DNA from: Mariniphaga sp.
GTDB taxonomy: Bacteria > Bacteroidota > Bacteroidia > Bacteroidales > Prolixibacteraceae
NCBI GenBank assembly: GCA_025355585.1
Contig: JANXZJ010000030.1
Span: 1 to 37,030, forward strand
Reading direction: 5' to 3'
Length of the DNA stretch: 37,030 nt
Positions 1 to 8,205 of this stretch are shown here, piece by piece. The notes under the pieces are model-generated. The model had not been told where the DNA came from. It ran no database searches and saw only the letters and a list, made by a program, of their open reading frames with translations. Both the position numbers and the translations under genes were made by a program. Position 1 is the first letter of the stretch. The number at the start of each line of letters is the position of its first letter.

Positions 1-396
1 GTATTGCTGAATCAGGAGAAAATCACAAAATGGTTTCGGTACGATGTGAAGAAGTTCATTTCTGAAGATGAGATTTTAACCGACCAGCTCTATATTGCAA
101 CTCCCCGGCGTGCGCGAAAAGGTTTATCCCAATATTACAAAAACGTGCTACAGTCTTTAAGTCCTGGAATCAACTGCCTGTTGGTACATCCTGCCTTCGA
201 CGACGATGAGATGAAATTACTGACGCAGGGACATTTGGATTACAATTCTGCCTGGCGACAAGCTGATTACGATTTCTTTACCAGTGATGAGTGCCGAAGA
301 ATTATAAAGGAAAACAACATCCGGCTGATTACATGGAGGGAAATAAAAGAGAGAATGACGCCTGATGGTAGAAAAAATAGTAGTTTTAAACCGTAA
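1..396 (+). CDS. YdjC/ChbG-family carbohydrate deacetylase, 3' end only
   Basis: The reading frame is open from the first base of the window, so the gene starts upstream and only about the last 131 codons are present. The visible part resembles the C-terminal portion of YdjC/ChbG-type deacetylases: a GINCLLVHPAF strand carrying the late conserved histidine, then an acidic DDDEM loop, an R-x-x-D-Y-D-F segment (the family usually has R-x-x-E-L) and a closing strand NNIRLITWREI. Family members remove acetyl groups from N-acetylated sugars with a metal bound by Asp/His residues, most of which would lie in the missing N-terminal part. It ends at a TAA stop. The family assignment is moderately sure; the substrate cannot be told. 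Confidence 0.7.
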   Translation, partial: VLLNQEKITKWFRYDVKKFISEDEILTDQLYIATPRRARKGLSQYYKNVLQSLSPGINCLLVHPAFDDDEMKLLTQGHLDYNSAWRQADYDFFTSDECRRIIKENNIRLITWREIKERMTPDGRKNSSFKP

Positions 397-455
397 AGTC
401 CATGCAGGTCATTTCTTATTCATATTACACGCAGGGCTGAATGGCTTTAATAAAG

Positions 456-683
456 AACCTGAGTTCGATATAAGTATAAGTTTAATATTCTAAAAATAAG
501 GTAATACGGTTGTTTCCTATTGCTAATTTGACTTCGACTAAGGTTGAAAAATAGGATAAGGTTTTAAAACCATCTTCTCTAAACTTTACCTTAGTAGTGA
601 TTTATGGACCATAAGTCATTAAAACCTTATTACCTTATTGGATTTCAAGCATTTTATGCTTTGTCTAATATCGAACTCAGGTT
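456..683. mobile_element. MITE-like element with nested inverted repeats
   Basis: This 228-bp non-coding stretch is bounded by a perfect 16-bp inverted repeat: AACCTGAGTTCGATAT at 456-471 and its reverse complement at 668-683. A second pair lies inside (AATAAGGTAATA at 495-506, complement at 628-639), and a third, ACTAAGGT near 538-545 with ACCTTAGT near 590, lies deeper still. The element therefore folds back on itself through much of its length. There is no open frame of note. Size, terminal repeats and lack of coding capacity fit a miniature inverted-repeat transposable element; a clear target-site duplication is not visible. It could instead be a large structured or regulatory palindrome. 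The remaining intergenic sequence (397-455 and 684-787) shows nothing recognisable. Confidence 0.55.
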
Positions 684-787
684 ATTAATGAGATTGCAAC
701 CAAATGATTGAAATCTTGTTAATGGTATAGAAACAGTAAGTTATATTTTATGATCCCGAATACCATGGCATTAAAACTAAAGCTGCA

Positions 788-1738
788 ATGATAAATTTCA
801 TTACAAAACAGGTGTTAGTTGCAGCGATGTTTACCTTGCTGCTGTTCGGTTGCGGCTCGAAGCAGGCGCCGGAACCACTTCCAAAAGCATCAAACTATAA
901 TTTCTTCATCATTTCCGATATGGGTGAAACCACCAACTATGGAAATGATTCAGTTGCAGCTATTTTAAATAAATTGGCGCCCGTTGTTCAGCCTCGCTTT
1001 ATCATCTCTTCGGGTGATTTTTTTCACAACGATGGCGTGAAAAGTGTCGAAGACTCTCTTTGGCCGTTGATGACTGCCAAAATATTTGCCTCTCCGTTTA
1101 TGCAGGTCGATGTGTTCCCGATTGATGGAAACCACGAATATATTGGTAATCCCCTCGCACCTGTTGAATATTCCGCGAGAAGCCAGCACTGGAAGATGGA
1201 GGCACTGAACTACTCCTTTGTCAAAAAAATCGACAGTCTGACTTCTGTTCGTTTCATAATGATCGATACTTCACCATTTGTTGAGAAGTATAAAACCGAT
1301 CCCAAGTATCACAGTGTTAACCTGCAGGATCCCAAAAAAACGGTCGTCTGGCTGGACAGTGTCCTCCGTACTTCGCATGAGGAATGGAAAGTTGTGGTGG
1401 GGCATCATCCTATATATACTTCCGACTTCGGACAGGGAAGCACATATGAGCTCATCAGGGATGTTGACCCTTTACTGAGAAAGTACAATGTTGATCTGTA
1501 TTTCAGTGGGCATACCCACAAGTTTGAACATGTTCACCGGGGGGGAATGGATTACCTGACCACTACAAACGGCGGTTCAAAACCCAGGATCGCATCGCCA
1601 TGGTTCTTTACGCGTTTTGTGAAAAAGACGTTGGGTTTTACGGTATGCTCAGTTTCTGACAAGGAATTTTCAATTTACTTTGTCGATAAAGGAGGTAAAG
1701 TTCTGTATACTTTTCACAAACAGAAATCAAAGAACTGA
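788..1738 (+). CDS. lipoprotein metallophosphatase, purple acid phosphatase/ACP5-like
   Basis: A 316-aa calcineurin-like metallophosphoesterase. The N-terminus is a lipoprotein signal peptide with a hydrophobic core and lipobox LFGC, putting the acylated cysteine at residue 22, so the enzyme is probably membrane-anchored outside the cytoplasm. The metal-binding blocks appear in order: D44 in IISDMGE, G-D77 in SSGDFFHNDG, GNHE at 114-117, GHH at 205-207 and GHTH at 241-244. This order and the DxG-type first motif resemble tartrate-resistant purple acid phosphatases, which hydrolyse phosphomonoesters. The substrate is unknown. It converges on the LTA-synthase-like gene at 1784 with only 45 bp between them and no obvious terminator. 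Confidence 0.85.
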   Translation: MINFITKQVLVAAMFTLLLFGCGSKQAPEPLPKASNYNFFIISDMGETTNYGNDSVAAILNKLAPVVQPRFIISSGDFFHNDGVKSVEDSLWPLMTAKIFASPFMQVDVFPIDGNHEYIGNPLAPVEYSARSQHWKMEALNYSFVKKIDSLTSVRFIMIDTSPFVEKYKTDPKYHSVNLQDPKKTVVWLDSVLRTSHEEWKVVVGHHPIYTSDFGQGSTYELIRDVDPLLRKYNVDLYFSGHTHKFEHVHRGGMDYLTTTNGGSKPRIASPWFFTRFVKKTLGFTVCSVSDKEFSIYFVDKGGKVLYTFHKQKSKN

Positions 1739-1783
1739 CGAGATTTTCTGACTGGTTGTTCCCTCCATGTTGTGTATTCCATC

Positions 1784-3700
1784 CTAAATATCCGGAACCA
1801 TTTGGTTATTTACCATTCTGTTATTGTGTTGTTGGATGATTCCCTTCACTTTGCGTTCCATTTTAAGCTGGATGCTGTCGTTTTTCCCGACAAGGTTGTT
1901 CTTCAGTAACGGATCATTTGCCAGGTCGTATAATGCCAACGTGTTGACAGAATTGTGCTGGATGACCCAGTTGTCCCAGATTAGCTGGAAAGTATTGCCC
2001 ACATAATTGATCGAAATCCGATCTTCGCTGTCATCGAAAAGGTCCTTCCCAAACGCAAAATAAGTTTTATCGTAGCCAAGATAATTGAGTATTGTAGGCA
2101 TAACATCAATCTGTTGTGCGACGCGGAAATCCTTTTTTGCAGGGATTTGCTTTCCGGGAGTATAAAAAATAAGTGGAACGCCAAACGATCCAAGGGAAGT
2201 TTTGTACTCATCATGATAACGTCCGCTGATATGATCACCGGTAATCACAAAAATGGTATTATCAAACCAGGGTTGGCGTGCGGCTTCGGCAAAAAACTTT
2301 CTTAAAGAATAATCGGCATAACGCAGACTTCTGAAGATCGGAAGGGGACCTTCGGCAAACTGATTCGCCAATTCATCAGGCAATTTGAATGGATGATGTG
2401 ATGAAACCGTAAAGACAGAAGCAAGAAATGGTTGTTTTAACTGCGTACATTCCCTTGCAAAGAATGGCAGGAAAAGATGATCCCAGATTCCCCAGACCCC
2501 ATCGTAATCAGCATTGTTGTTATACTCATTCTTTCCAATATATTTATTAATCCCTGCCATCACTGCGAAGGCATTCAATCCCAGCGATCCGTTGGGAGCA
2601 CCATGGGCAAAAGCAGTTTCATACCCCTTTTGGGAAAGGCATCCGGCAAGGCTATTGATCTTGTTATTAGAGTAGAAAGTTTGAGTAAACGACTCCTGCA
2701 AGGATGGAATACTTTCCAGCACCGCAGGACTTGCTTCTATGGATATCTTGCTGTTGGCAAAGGAATTCATGTATACAAGGGATTGGTTAGCCAGTGAATC
2801 CAAAAAGGGCGTATATCCCTTGTAAGTGCCATTGTCGAGCTGACGGTTGTAGAACCCGATGGACTCTTTGCACAGGCTTTCGACAATGATTACAACCACA
2901 TTCATCTTTTTGAACTCCCTCACAGAATCGGGACGATGAATCGGGGTAAAGATTGAATCTAACTCCTGTTCCGAATAGTAGTTTTGTTTTTTATAAACCT
3001 GCATTTGTACCGTTCGCATCATGCAAAACGGTGTATTCTGAACAATTGCTATGTCGTTCGGATGCACAGTATATTGCCCGGCGTCGCTTGGCAACAGCGG
3101 AAAATCCTGCTTTGGAGGAAGGCCACTTCTTAAACCAATAATTGTCAATCCTGCTGAAACAGCAAGAATAATTGTACCAGTAAGGTAATATTTAATTCCC
3201 GACCACTTGGGGGCAGCAATGCGTACTTTTTTCGAGAGCCAAACCATCACCACAATCAATAAGATCCAGATTATCAAGATGTAATAATAGTCCAGAAAAA
3301 AGTGTTTGGCTAACTGCAAATAATTCTGTTCATTCTTAAACTCGCCAAAAATAATCACCGTAGTACGTCTTTGTGTAAACCGGTAATAGATAAAGTCGAT
3401 GCAGTTGAGGGCGAGCCCGATTGCATTGGTAATATAGAAGAGATAATTGACCTGTCGTTGGTAATTTGGTAAGTGCCGGAATTTAAATGGGATCAACTGC
3501 GAAATGATATAGAGCAGGTTGATATAGAGCACTGCACTTAAATCGAAACGCAGGCCTCCCAGCATGATGACCATAAAGAGTTGAAAGTCCATCCCGGGGA
3601 AAAGTCCAGTATTGAAAAGGTAAAAAAGAATCCTGCAAACCGTGTACAGGAACATTACGATGGAAAGTTTATAGGTCAAAACTCCAAGAGGTGAACGCAT
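1784..3700 (-). CDS. LTA synthase family membrane sulfatase-fold protein (copy 1)
   Basis: A 638-aa protein with about five membrane-spanning segments in roughly the first 190 residues and a large C-terminal sulfatase/alkaline-phosphatase-fold domain. Catalytic landmarks: metal-binding E274 in VVIIVESL, S320 in the NSKISIE segment where LtaS has its nucleophilic Thr, H435-H436 in SSHHPF, and D489-H490 in ITGDHIS. Family members transfer phosphoglycerol or phosphoethanolamine, or cleave sulfate or phosphate esters, on the outer face of the inner membrane. Gram-negative Bacteroidota do not make lipoteichoic acid, so a role in modifying envelope glycans or lipids is inferred. It lies head-to-tail with a close paralogue (3913-5859), 212 bp apart on the same strand. 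Confidence 0.88.
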   Translation of the reverse strand: MRSPLGVLTYKLSIVMFLYTVCRILFYLFNTGLFPGMDFQLFMVIMLGGLRFDLSAVLYINLLYIISQLIPFKFRHLPNYQRQVNYLFYITNAIGLALNCIDFIYYRFTQRRTTVIIFGEFKNEQNYLQLAKHFFLDYYYILIIWILLIVVMVWLSKKVRIAAPKWSGIKYYLTGTIILAVSAGLTIIGLRSGLPPKQDFPLLPSDAGQYTVHPNDIAIVQNTPFCMMRTVQMQVYKKQNYYSEQELDSIFTPIHRPDSVREFKKMNVVVIIVESLCKESIGFYNRQLDNGTYKGYTPFLDSLANQSLVYMNSFANSKISIEASPAVLESIPSLQESFTQTFYSNNKINSLAGCLSQKGYETAFAHGAPNGSLGLNAFAVMAGINKYIGKNEYNNNADYDGVWGIWDHLFLPFFARECTQLKQPFLASVFTVSSHHPFKLPDELANQFAEGPLPIFRSLRYADYSLRKFFAEAARQPWFDNTIFVITGDHISGRYHDEYKTSLGSFGVPLIFYTPGKQIPAKKDFRVAQQIDVMPTILNYLGYDKTYFAFGKDLFDDSEDRISINYVGNTFQLIWDNWVIQHNSVNTLALYDLANDPLLKNNLVGKNDSIQLKMERKVKGIIQQHNNRMVNNQMVPDI

Positions 3701-3912
3701 CAGTAAAAGTTTAGGTTAGAAAAAAATTATTATTCCCGGATTAAATCAGAGAAACAGAAAGCGAGCCGATAATTAAGCCAGTATCCATTATGTTTCAAAA
3801 GCATGGGCATCAACAAAGAATTTTGACAGAATTATGTTGTTTTTGCGGATCAGCACTATTTTTGCAAGTGAATCCGATATCAACAGGAAAGTCATCCATT
3901 CAGTGAACCCGG

Positions 3913-5859
3913 TTATTTATTTTCAATTACCAATCTATCCTGGGCCATTCTGTTATTAAACTGTTGTATAATGGCTTTCAATAGTTTTTGTTCAGGTTCG
4001 TAACCTGACTTGTTTAATATATTTACCAGCAGGTAAGGATCTTTTTTCCGGTCAAAGACACCGGTCAGTTTATTATCGGTGAAATGAAACACAAGATCAC
4101 CGTATAAAAACTGGTAAGTATCTTCCAGGTAGTTGATCGCAAACCTTGGTGCCGAAGGATCGAAAAGATTATTTCCAAAAGCAATGTACGGCTTCTGGTA
4201 ATTAAGGTACCCAAGAACAGATGGCATTATATCAATTTGTTGTGCCAAAGAATCATCAACACCTTTCATACTTCCATCCCCTTTATAAAAAATAAGCGGT
4301 GCCGCAAAATAGTTGATGGGGGTCTGATACTCTTTAAATTGTGTTTGAGCACTATGATCAGCGGTGATCACAAACAATGTATTCTTAAACCACGGCATTT
4401 TTGAAGCTTTGGCGAAAAATTCCTTAAGGGCGAAATCAGTGTACCTGATACATTTCTGAAGTGGAATAGGCCCTTCAGGAAATTTTGACTTATATTGTTT
4501 CGGAACATTAAAAGGGTGATGCGACGATACTGAAAAGATCGTGGTAAAGAATGGTTCCTTCATCTTATTCATCTCATCGGCAAATGTTTGAAAGAAGGGC
4601 TCGTCCCAGATACCCCAGACACCATCAAACCCATCATCGTTGTCATATTCATTCTTTCCGAAATATTTTTGGAAACCGGCAATTTTGGCAAAAGCATCAA
4701 AACCCATTGATCCATTAGGAGCTCCATGGAAAAACGAGGTCTGATAACCCTCTTTTGACAATATACTGGCGAGGCTGTTAATCCGGTTGCCCGAACGTTC
4801 CGAAATCACATACGGCAATACCAGGGCCGGAATACTTGCTGTTACTGAAGGAATCGCATCGATTGATTTGCGTCCGTTCGCAAAAGCATCCGTAAATACT
4901 AAGCTATTATTAATCAGTGAATCCAGAAAAGGTGTATACCCTTTGTAGTGGCCGTTTTCAAGCTGTTTATTCAATGTTCCGAAAAATTCGCGACTAAAAC
5001 TTTCGAGAATAATGATTACAACATTATCGTGTTTCATCACCCCACCCGAACCCGGAACTCTTAAAGGAGTATAAACCTGGTTAAGATCAGCCTCTGAACT
5101 AAAATAATTTTTAACCAGAAAGGCTTTTTTACCCCAGGTTCTCAAAATGCAGAAGGGCGTATTGTGAACCAGCGACATCTCCTCAGGTGAATTGACGTAT
5201 TTTCCTGCGTTATTCATACTGATAGGCCTGGTACTTTCCCTATACCCTCCGCGCATTCCGACCACACTGAGTGCCGAAAACAGGATGATGGAGAAGAACG
5301 CAAGAACACTGTATTTCCAGCTTTTAACATTAAATGAAGGTATTGGTCTGAACGCTGAATATAGTTTGGAAAGAACCACAATGGTTATTGTCAGGATAAT
5401 GGCGATGTACCAGAAATCGTAAAAGAACCGGAATACCAATTTGTAATTTCCTGCGTCGTAACTCACAATATCAAAGACACTGGCAGTTGTTCTTTTTAAA
5501 ATAAAGCGATAGTAGATAATATCAATGTGATTAAATGCCAGACCAACGCTGTTGATGATCATGAAAATCCACTTAAGCATTCGTTGATACCATTCCTTAA
5601 ATTTAAAAGGAAGCGGAAGCAGGTATAAAATGAAATAAAGGGCATTCAGATAAAGAATGGCACTTATATCAAACATCACCCCACCTCTCATTATCCGCAT
5701 AAACGATGTGAAATCGACATTGGGAAACATCGAAGAATTGAAAAGATAAAAGATGATACGTCCAACCGAATACAACAGCATCACGATCAGAAACCGATAA
5801 ATCATAACCAGGTATTCGTTGGCCGGGCGGTTTTTATGGGAAAGAATGGAAAAATTCAT
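3913..5859 (-). CDS. LTA synthase family membrane sulfatase-fold protein (copy 2)
   Basis: A 648-aa paralogue of the 1784-3700 product, with the same layout: about five N-terminal membrane segments up to residue ~205, then an extracytoplasmic sulfatase-fold domain. Key residues are E286 in VIIILESF, S332 in NGRKSID (nucleophile position), H447-H448 in SSHHPF and D501-H502 in VITADHS. Blocks such as GYTPFLDSL, FHGAPNGS and DGVWGIWD are shared nearly unchanged with copy 1, indicating duplication. The start is ATG, with a minus-strand TATTTTTG box at 5882-5889 placing transcription initiation just upstream. Substrate unknown; the pair may act on different envelope acceptors. Confidence 0.88.
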   Translation of the reverse strand: MNFSILSHKNRPANEYLVMIYRFLIVMLLYSVGRIIFYLFNSSMFPNVDFTSFMRIMRGGVMFDISAILYLNALYFILYLLPLPFKFKEWYQRMLKWIFMIINSVGLAFNHIDIIYYRFILKRTTASVFDIVSYDAGNYKLVFRFFYDFWYIAIILTITIVVLSKLYSAFRPIPSFNVKSWKYSVLAFFSIILFSALSVVGMRGGYRESTRPISMNNAGKYVNSPEEMSLVHNTPFCILRTWGKKAFLVKNYFSSEADLNQVYTPLRVPGSGGVMKHDNVVIIILESFSREFFGTLNKQLENGHYKGYTPFLDSLINNSLVFTDAFANGRKSIDAIPSVTASIPALVLPYVISERSGNRINSLASILSKEGYQTSFFHGAPNGSMGFDAFAKIAGFQKYFGKNEYDNDDGFDGVWGIWDEPFFQTFADEMNKMKEPFFTTIFSVSSHHPFNVPKQYKSKFPEGPIPLQKCIRYTDFALKEFFAKASKMPWFKNTLFVITADHSAQTQFKEYQTPINYFAAPLIFYKGDGSMKGVDDSLAQQIDIMPSVLGYLNYQKPYIAFGNNLFDPSAPRFAINYLEDTYQFLYGDLVFHFTDNKLTGVFDRKKDPYLLVNILNKSGYEPEQKLLKAIIQQFNNRMAQDRLVIENK

Positions 5860-5881
5860 TTTATAAAAAAAATTGAGCGTG

Positions 5882-5889
5882 CAAAAATA
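5882..5889 (-). promoter_or_regulatory. -7 box TATTTTTG for LTA-synthase-like copy 2
   Basis: On the minus strand this reads TATTTTTG followed by CACG, matching the Bacteroidota -7 consensus TAnnTTTG and the usual following C. It lies 22 bp upstream of the ATG of the gene ending at 5859. No clear -33 TTTG is seen at 19-21 bp. Confidence 0.45.
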
Positions 5890-6324
5890 ACTACAAATTT
5901 GAATGTGTCCATATATTTATCAAACATTATGCAAGCTAATAATTTAAAGTCCGTTTTTTGCTGTACAGAAAGCTCCCTTCCGGAGAACTTGTCCGGTTTT
6001 TCCGGAACTTAAATAATCGTATTCTATTCTTTAGTAAAAAAATTGTAGTTTTAGGTCATAGAATTAGAAATGCACTGTCAGATATTCGTAATATTGAACT
6101 AGTTCTACAACAAGATCATCCCATTTTTAGTTTTCATTTTTTTTATGAAACATTTATGCGAAGGGGGGGCATTGATTTCGGTTATATTAGCTTTGACCTT
6201 ATTGGGCTATACCCCGAAGCAGGCACCGGAACTTTAAATATTAGCAAAACCGTTTCGCAAAAAAATGAAATTAGTAAAATGATACCTGCTTTTGTTTTAA
6301 GAACATAGCGTGATAAAGTTGAAT
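5890..6324. other. gene-poor divergent intergenic region
   Basis: About 435 bp between divergent genes. A 116-codon open frame at 5958-6308 (+) has no recognisable domain and unconvincing composition, and is not called. The only coding-like signal is the short lipoprotein-signal-like frame at 6145-6237, listed separately. A small GC hairpin (TCCGGA arms near 5975-6005) lies near the left end. TAGCTTTG at 6188-6195 matches the promoter box but lies inside that relic frame and has no well-placed -33 partner. Confidence 0.4.
6145..6237 (+). pseudogene. probable relic of a lipoprotein gene 5' end
   Basis: A 30-codon frame opens with ATG AAA CAT, runs through a hydrophobic stretch (LISVILALTLLG) and reaches YTPKQAPEL before a TAA. 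This is a lipoprotein signal peptide in which the lipobox cysteine position reads Tyr. Nucleotides 6215-6232 match 858-875 of the intact metallophosphatase gene at 17 of 18 positions, the single difference being a silent third-codon base, and both encode KQAPE just after the lipobox position. Nothing after the stop resembles the phosphatase body. A truncated, decayed paralogue is the simplest reading; a chance match is not excluded. Confidence 0.35.
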
Positions 6325-7104
6325 ATGACCGATCAAATTAAATATCAGATTGCCCCTGAATACAGAGAATTAGAATCGTGGATCAACCAGTTGCATTCGA
6401 ATTTCCCGGGTTCGGGTGAAACTATTTTTAAGTCAAGAAATGAGGTAAAAGTCTTTTCGGTAGGCAATTATCTGCTGAATGTAAAGGCTTTTAGAATCCC
6501 AAACCTGATTAACCGTTTTGTTTATGTTTATTTCCGGGGTTCAAAGGCAGCCCGCTCCTTTCGTTATGCCAGAAAGTTAATAGCGCTTGGTATCGATACT
6601 CCGGCGGCAGTCGGTTACGTTGAATGTTTGAAATGGGGGTTGCTTCGCAAAAGTTACTATGTTTCTATTCATTTTAAGTATGAATTTACACTTCGCGAAG
6701 TCTTGAACTATCAGGTTGCCGATCACGATGCAATTCTTCGGCAGTGGGTTCGGTTTACTTACGGGAAGTTACACAAAAACAATATTTTCCATCTCGATTA
6801 TTCTCCAGGTAATACGTTGATTTGCAGGAAAGACAATGGTTATGTTTTTCAAATCGTTGACCTTAACCGGATGAGCTTTGGTCCGATCGATTTTGAACGA
6901 GGGTTATGTAATTTTCGACAACTGGATACCGATCGGCAAACGCTTGAATTACTGGCTGCTGAATATGCTTCACTATGTCATAAGGATGAAGGGAAAGCGA
7001 TGAAGACACTGATCGATTTAGATCGAAGAAACAAAGCAAGTCGCATAAGACACGAAAAATTTAAAAAACTGTTTTACATTAATCTGGCAGCTTTTACTTT
7101 TTGA
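6325..7104 (+). CDS. lipopolysaccharide kinase, Kdo/WaaP (InaA) family
   Basis: A protein-kinase-like fold of about 259 aa. The catalytic loop is visible as H156-L-D158-YSPGN163 (HxDxxxxN), followed by VDLNRM with the metal-binding D179, matching the KdkA/WaaP/InaA group that phosphorylates Kdo or heptose in the LPS inner core at the cytoplasmic face of the inner membrane. The frame can also begin at GTG 6310; ATG 6325 is preferred because it gives a normal N-terminus and no Shine-Dalgarno supports the GTG. It ends before a bidirectional-looking terminator. LPS-core kinase is likely; the exact sugar is unknown. Confidence 0.75.
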   Translation: MTDQIKYQIAPEYRELESWINQLHSNFPGSGETIFKSRNEVKVFSVGNYLLNVKAFRIPNLINRFVYVYFRGSKAARSFRYARKLIALGIDTPAAVGYVECLKWGLLRKSYYVSIHFKYEFTLREVLNYQVADHDAILRQWVRFTYGKLHKNNIFHLDYSPGNTLICRKDNGYVFQIVDLNRMSFGPIDFERGLCNFRQLDTDRQTLELLAAEYASLCHKDEGKAMKTLIDLDRRNKASRIRHEKFKKLFYINLAAFTF

Positions 7105-7198
7105 TCTTTGTTATTTTTGGCTCTGCGACGTTTGGTATGGGCAATTGGATCTCGTTTTGATTGCTGCTGGCTATTAGTGACGGGCGACCAGCTAACTT

Positions 7199-7225
7199 AA
7201 AAATCAGGTGTTATCCTGATTTTTT
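7199..7225. terminator. hairpin terminator, probably bidirectional
   Basis: A 10-bp stem, AAAAATCAGG with CCTGATTTTT, and a 6-nt loop end in a T-run on the + strand; the leading A-run gives a T-run on the minus strand. It sits between the convergent LPS kinase and short-chain dehydrogenase genes and could serve both. Confidence 0.8.
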
Positions 7226-7328
7226 AAAGAATTAGGGTCGAATAGTTTGCACTATCATGCCAGATGCCAAAAGTCAACAGCATGTTTCATATACCCATAA
7301 TTTTAGGCAACGCCAACTTTAAGCCGGT

Positions 7329-8087
7329 TTACCTTCTGCGAAAATCGCGTGCACTTGCCTGATCTGTTGGCATTATTATCATTTCATCAATGTTGACATG
7401 CTTCGGTCTTGTAACCATAAAAAGTATTGCTTCGGCAATATCGTTTGCATAGAGTGGTGTAAGACCTTTATAAACATTATCGGCTCTTTCTGCATCACCT
7501 TTAAAACGGACCTTCGAAAACTCGGTATCGACCATTCCCGGGCTGATGGAACTCACCTTTACCCCAAATGGAAGAAGTTCGATACGCATGGCTTTGGTAA
7601 TCGCCTGAACCGCATGTTTTGAGGCACAATAGGCTGCTCCATTTGCGTAAACTTCGTGACCTGCAATTGACGACAGATTGATGATGTACCCGCTTTCTTT
7701 TGCGACCATCCGGGGTGAGATTAAACGCGAAATGTATAGAAGTCCTTTTACATTCGTATCAATCATTCGTTCCCAATCATCAACAACACCGGCATATACG
7801 GGCTCCAGGCCGACTGCCAAACCTGCATTATTAATAAGAAGATCAATGTTTTCCCACTTTCCAGTGAGCGAGTTAACTGCCTCTTCGACCTGATTTAATT
7901 CCCTTACATCAAAACAAAGTGACAAAACCTCAGCGTCTGTTTCATTTTTGAGAGTTGCAGACAGATCATTAAGCAACGCTTCACGACGTCCGGTGATTAT
8001 CAGATCATATCCATTTAGAGCTAAAATTTGAGCGGAAGCCTTTCCAATACCGGAAGTTGCACCTGTGATCAATGCTATTTTTTTCAT
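7329..8087 (-). CDS. short-chain dehydrogenase/reductase, YdfG-like
   Basis: A 252-aa classical SDR. Residues 8-15 (TGATSGIG) form the dinucleotide-binding glycine motif; R34-R35 after the second strand suggest NADP(H). NNAG is at 86-89 and the catalytic triad is S140, Y153 and K157 (YCASK). Length and the C-terminal PKHVNIDEMIIMPTDQ segment resemble the YdfG group (NADP-dependent 3-hydroxy acid/serine dehydrogenases). The substrate is not deducible. It is divergent from the AIR-synthase-related gene, with 118 bp between the starts. Confidence 0.88.
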   Translation of the reverse strand: MKKIALITGATSGIGKASAQILALNGYDLIITGRREALLNDLSATLKNETDAEVLSLCFDVRELNQVEEAVNSLTGKWENIDLLINNAGLAVGLEPVYAGVVDDWERMIDTNVKGLLYISRLISPRMVAKESGYIINLSSIAGHEVYANGAAYCASKHAVQAITKAMRIELLPFGVKVSSISPGMVDTEFSKVRFKGDAERADNVYKGLTPLYANDIAEAILFMVTRPKHVNIDEMIIMPTDQASARDFRRR

Positions 8088-8172
8088 TGAATTAAAATAT
8101 TTGTTCTGCTAAAATAGCAAAAAAACGTCTACTTAATTGGATTAAATAATGTCTTCGTTAAATTTAATCTAT

Positions 8173-8180
8173 TAAATTTG
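8173..8180 (+). promoter_or_regulatory. -7 box TAAATTTG upstream of the AIR-synthase-related gene
   Basis: TAAATTTG matches the Bacteroidota -7 consensus and lies 26 bp before the ATG at 8206, giving a leader of about 20 nt. No exact TTTG is found at the usual -33 distance. It would drive the AIRS-like, menG and possibly porT genes. Confidence 0.45.
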
Positions 8181-8205
8181 TCTTGTTTTTATAAAATCAA
8201 ACCAA

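Noticed and set aside
5958-6308. A 116-codon + strand open frame between divergent genes
   Set aside because: No domain, signal or plausible composition; it overlaps the better-supported short lipoprotein-like frame in another register.
7075-7195. A minus-strand frame with a basic, protein-like sequence (AHTKRRRAKNNKDQK)
   Set aside because: It overlaps the end of the LPS kinase gene antisense and has no start or family resemblance; other frames of the same stretch also look superficially coding.
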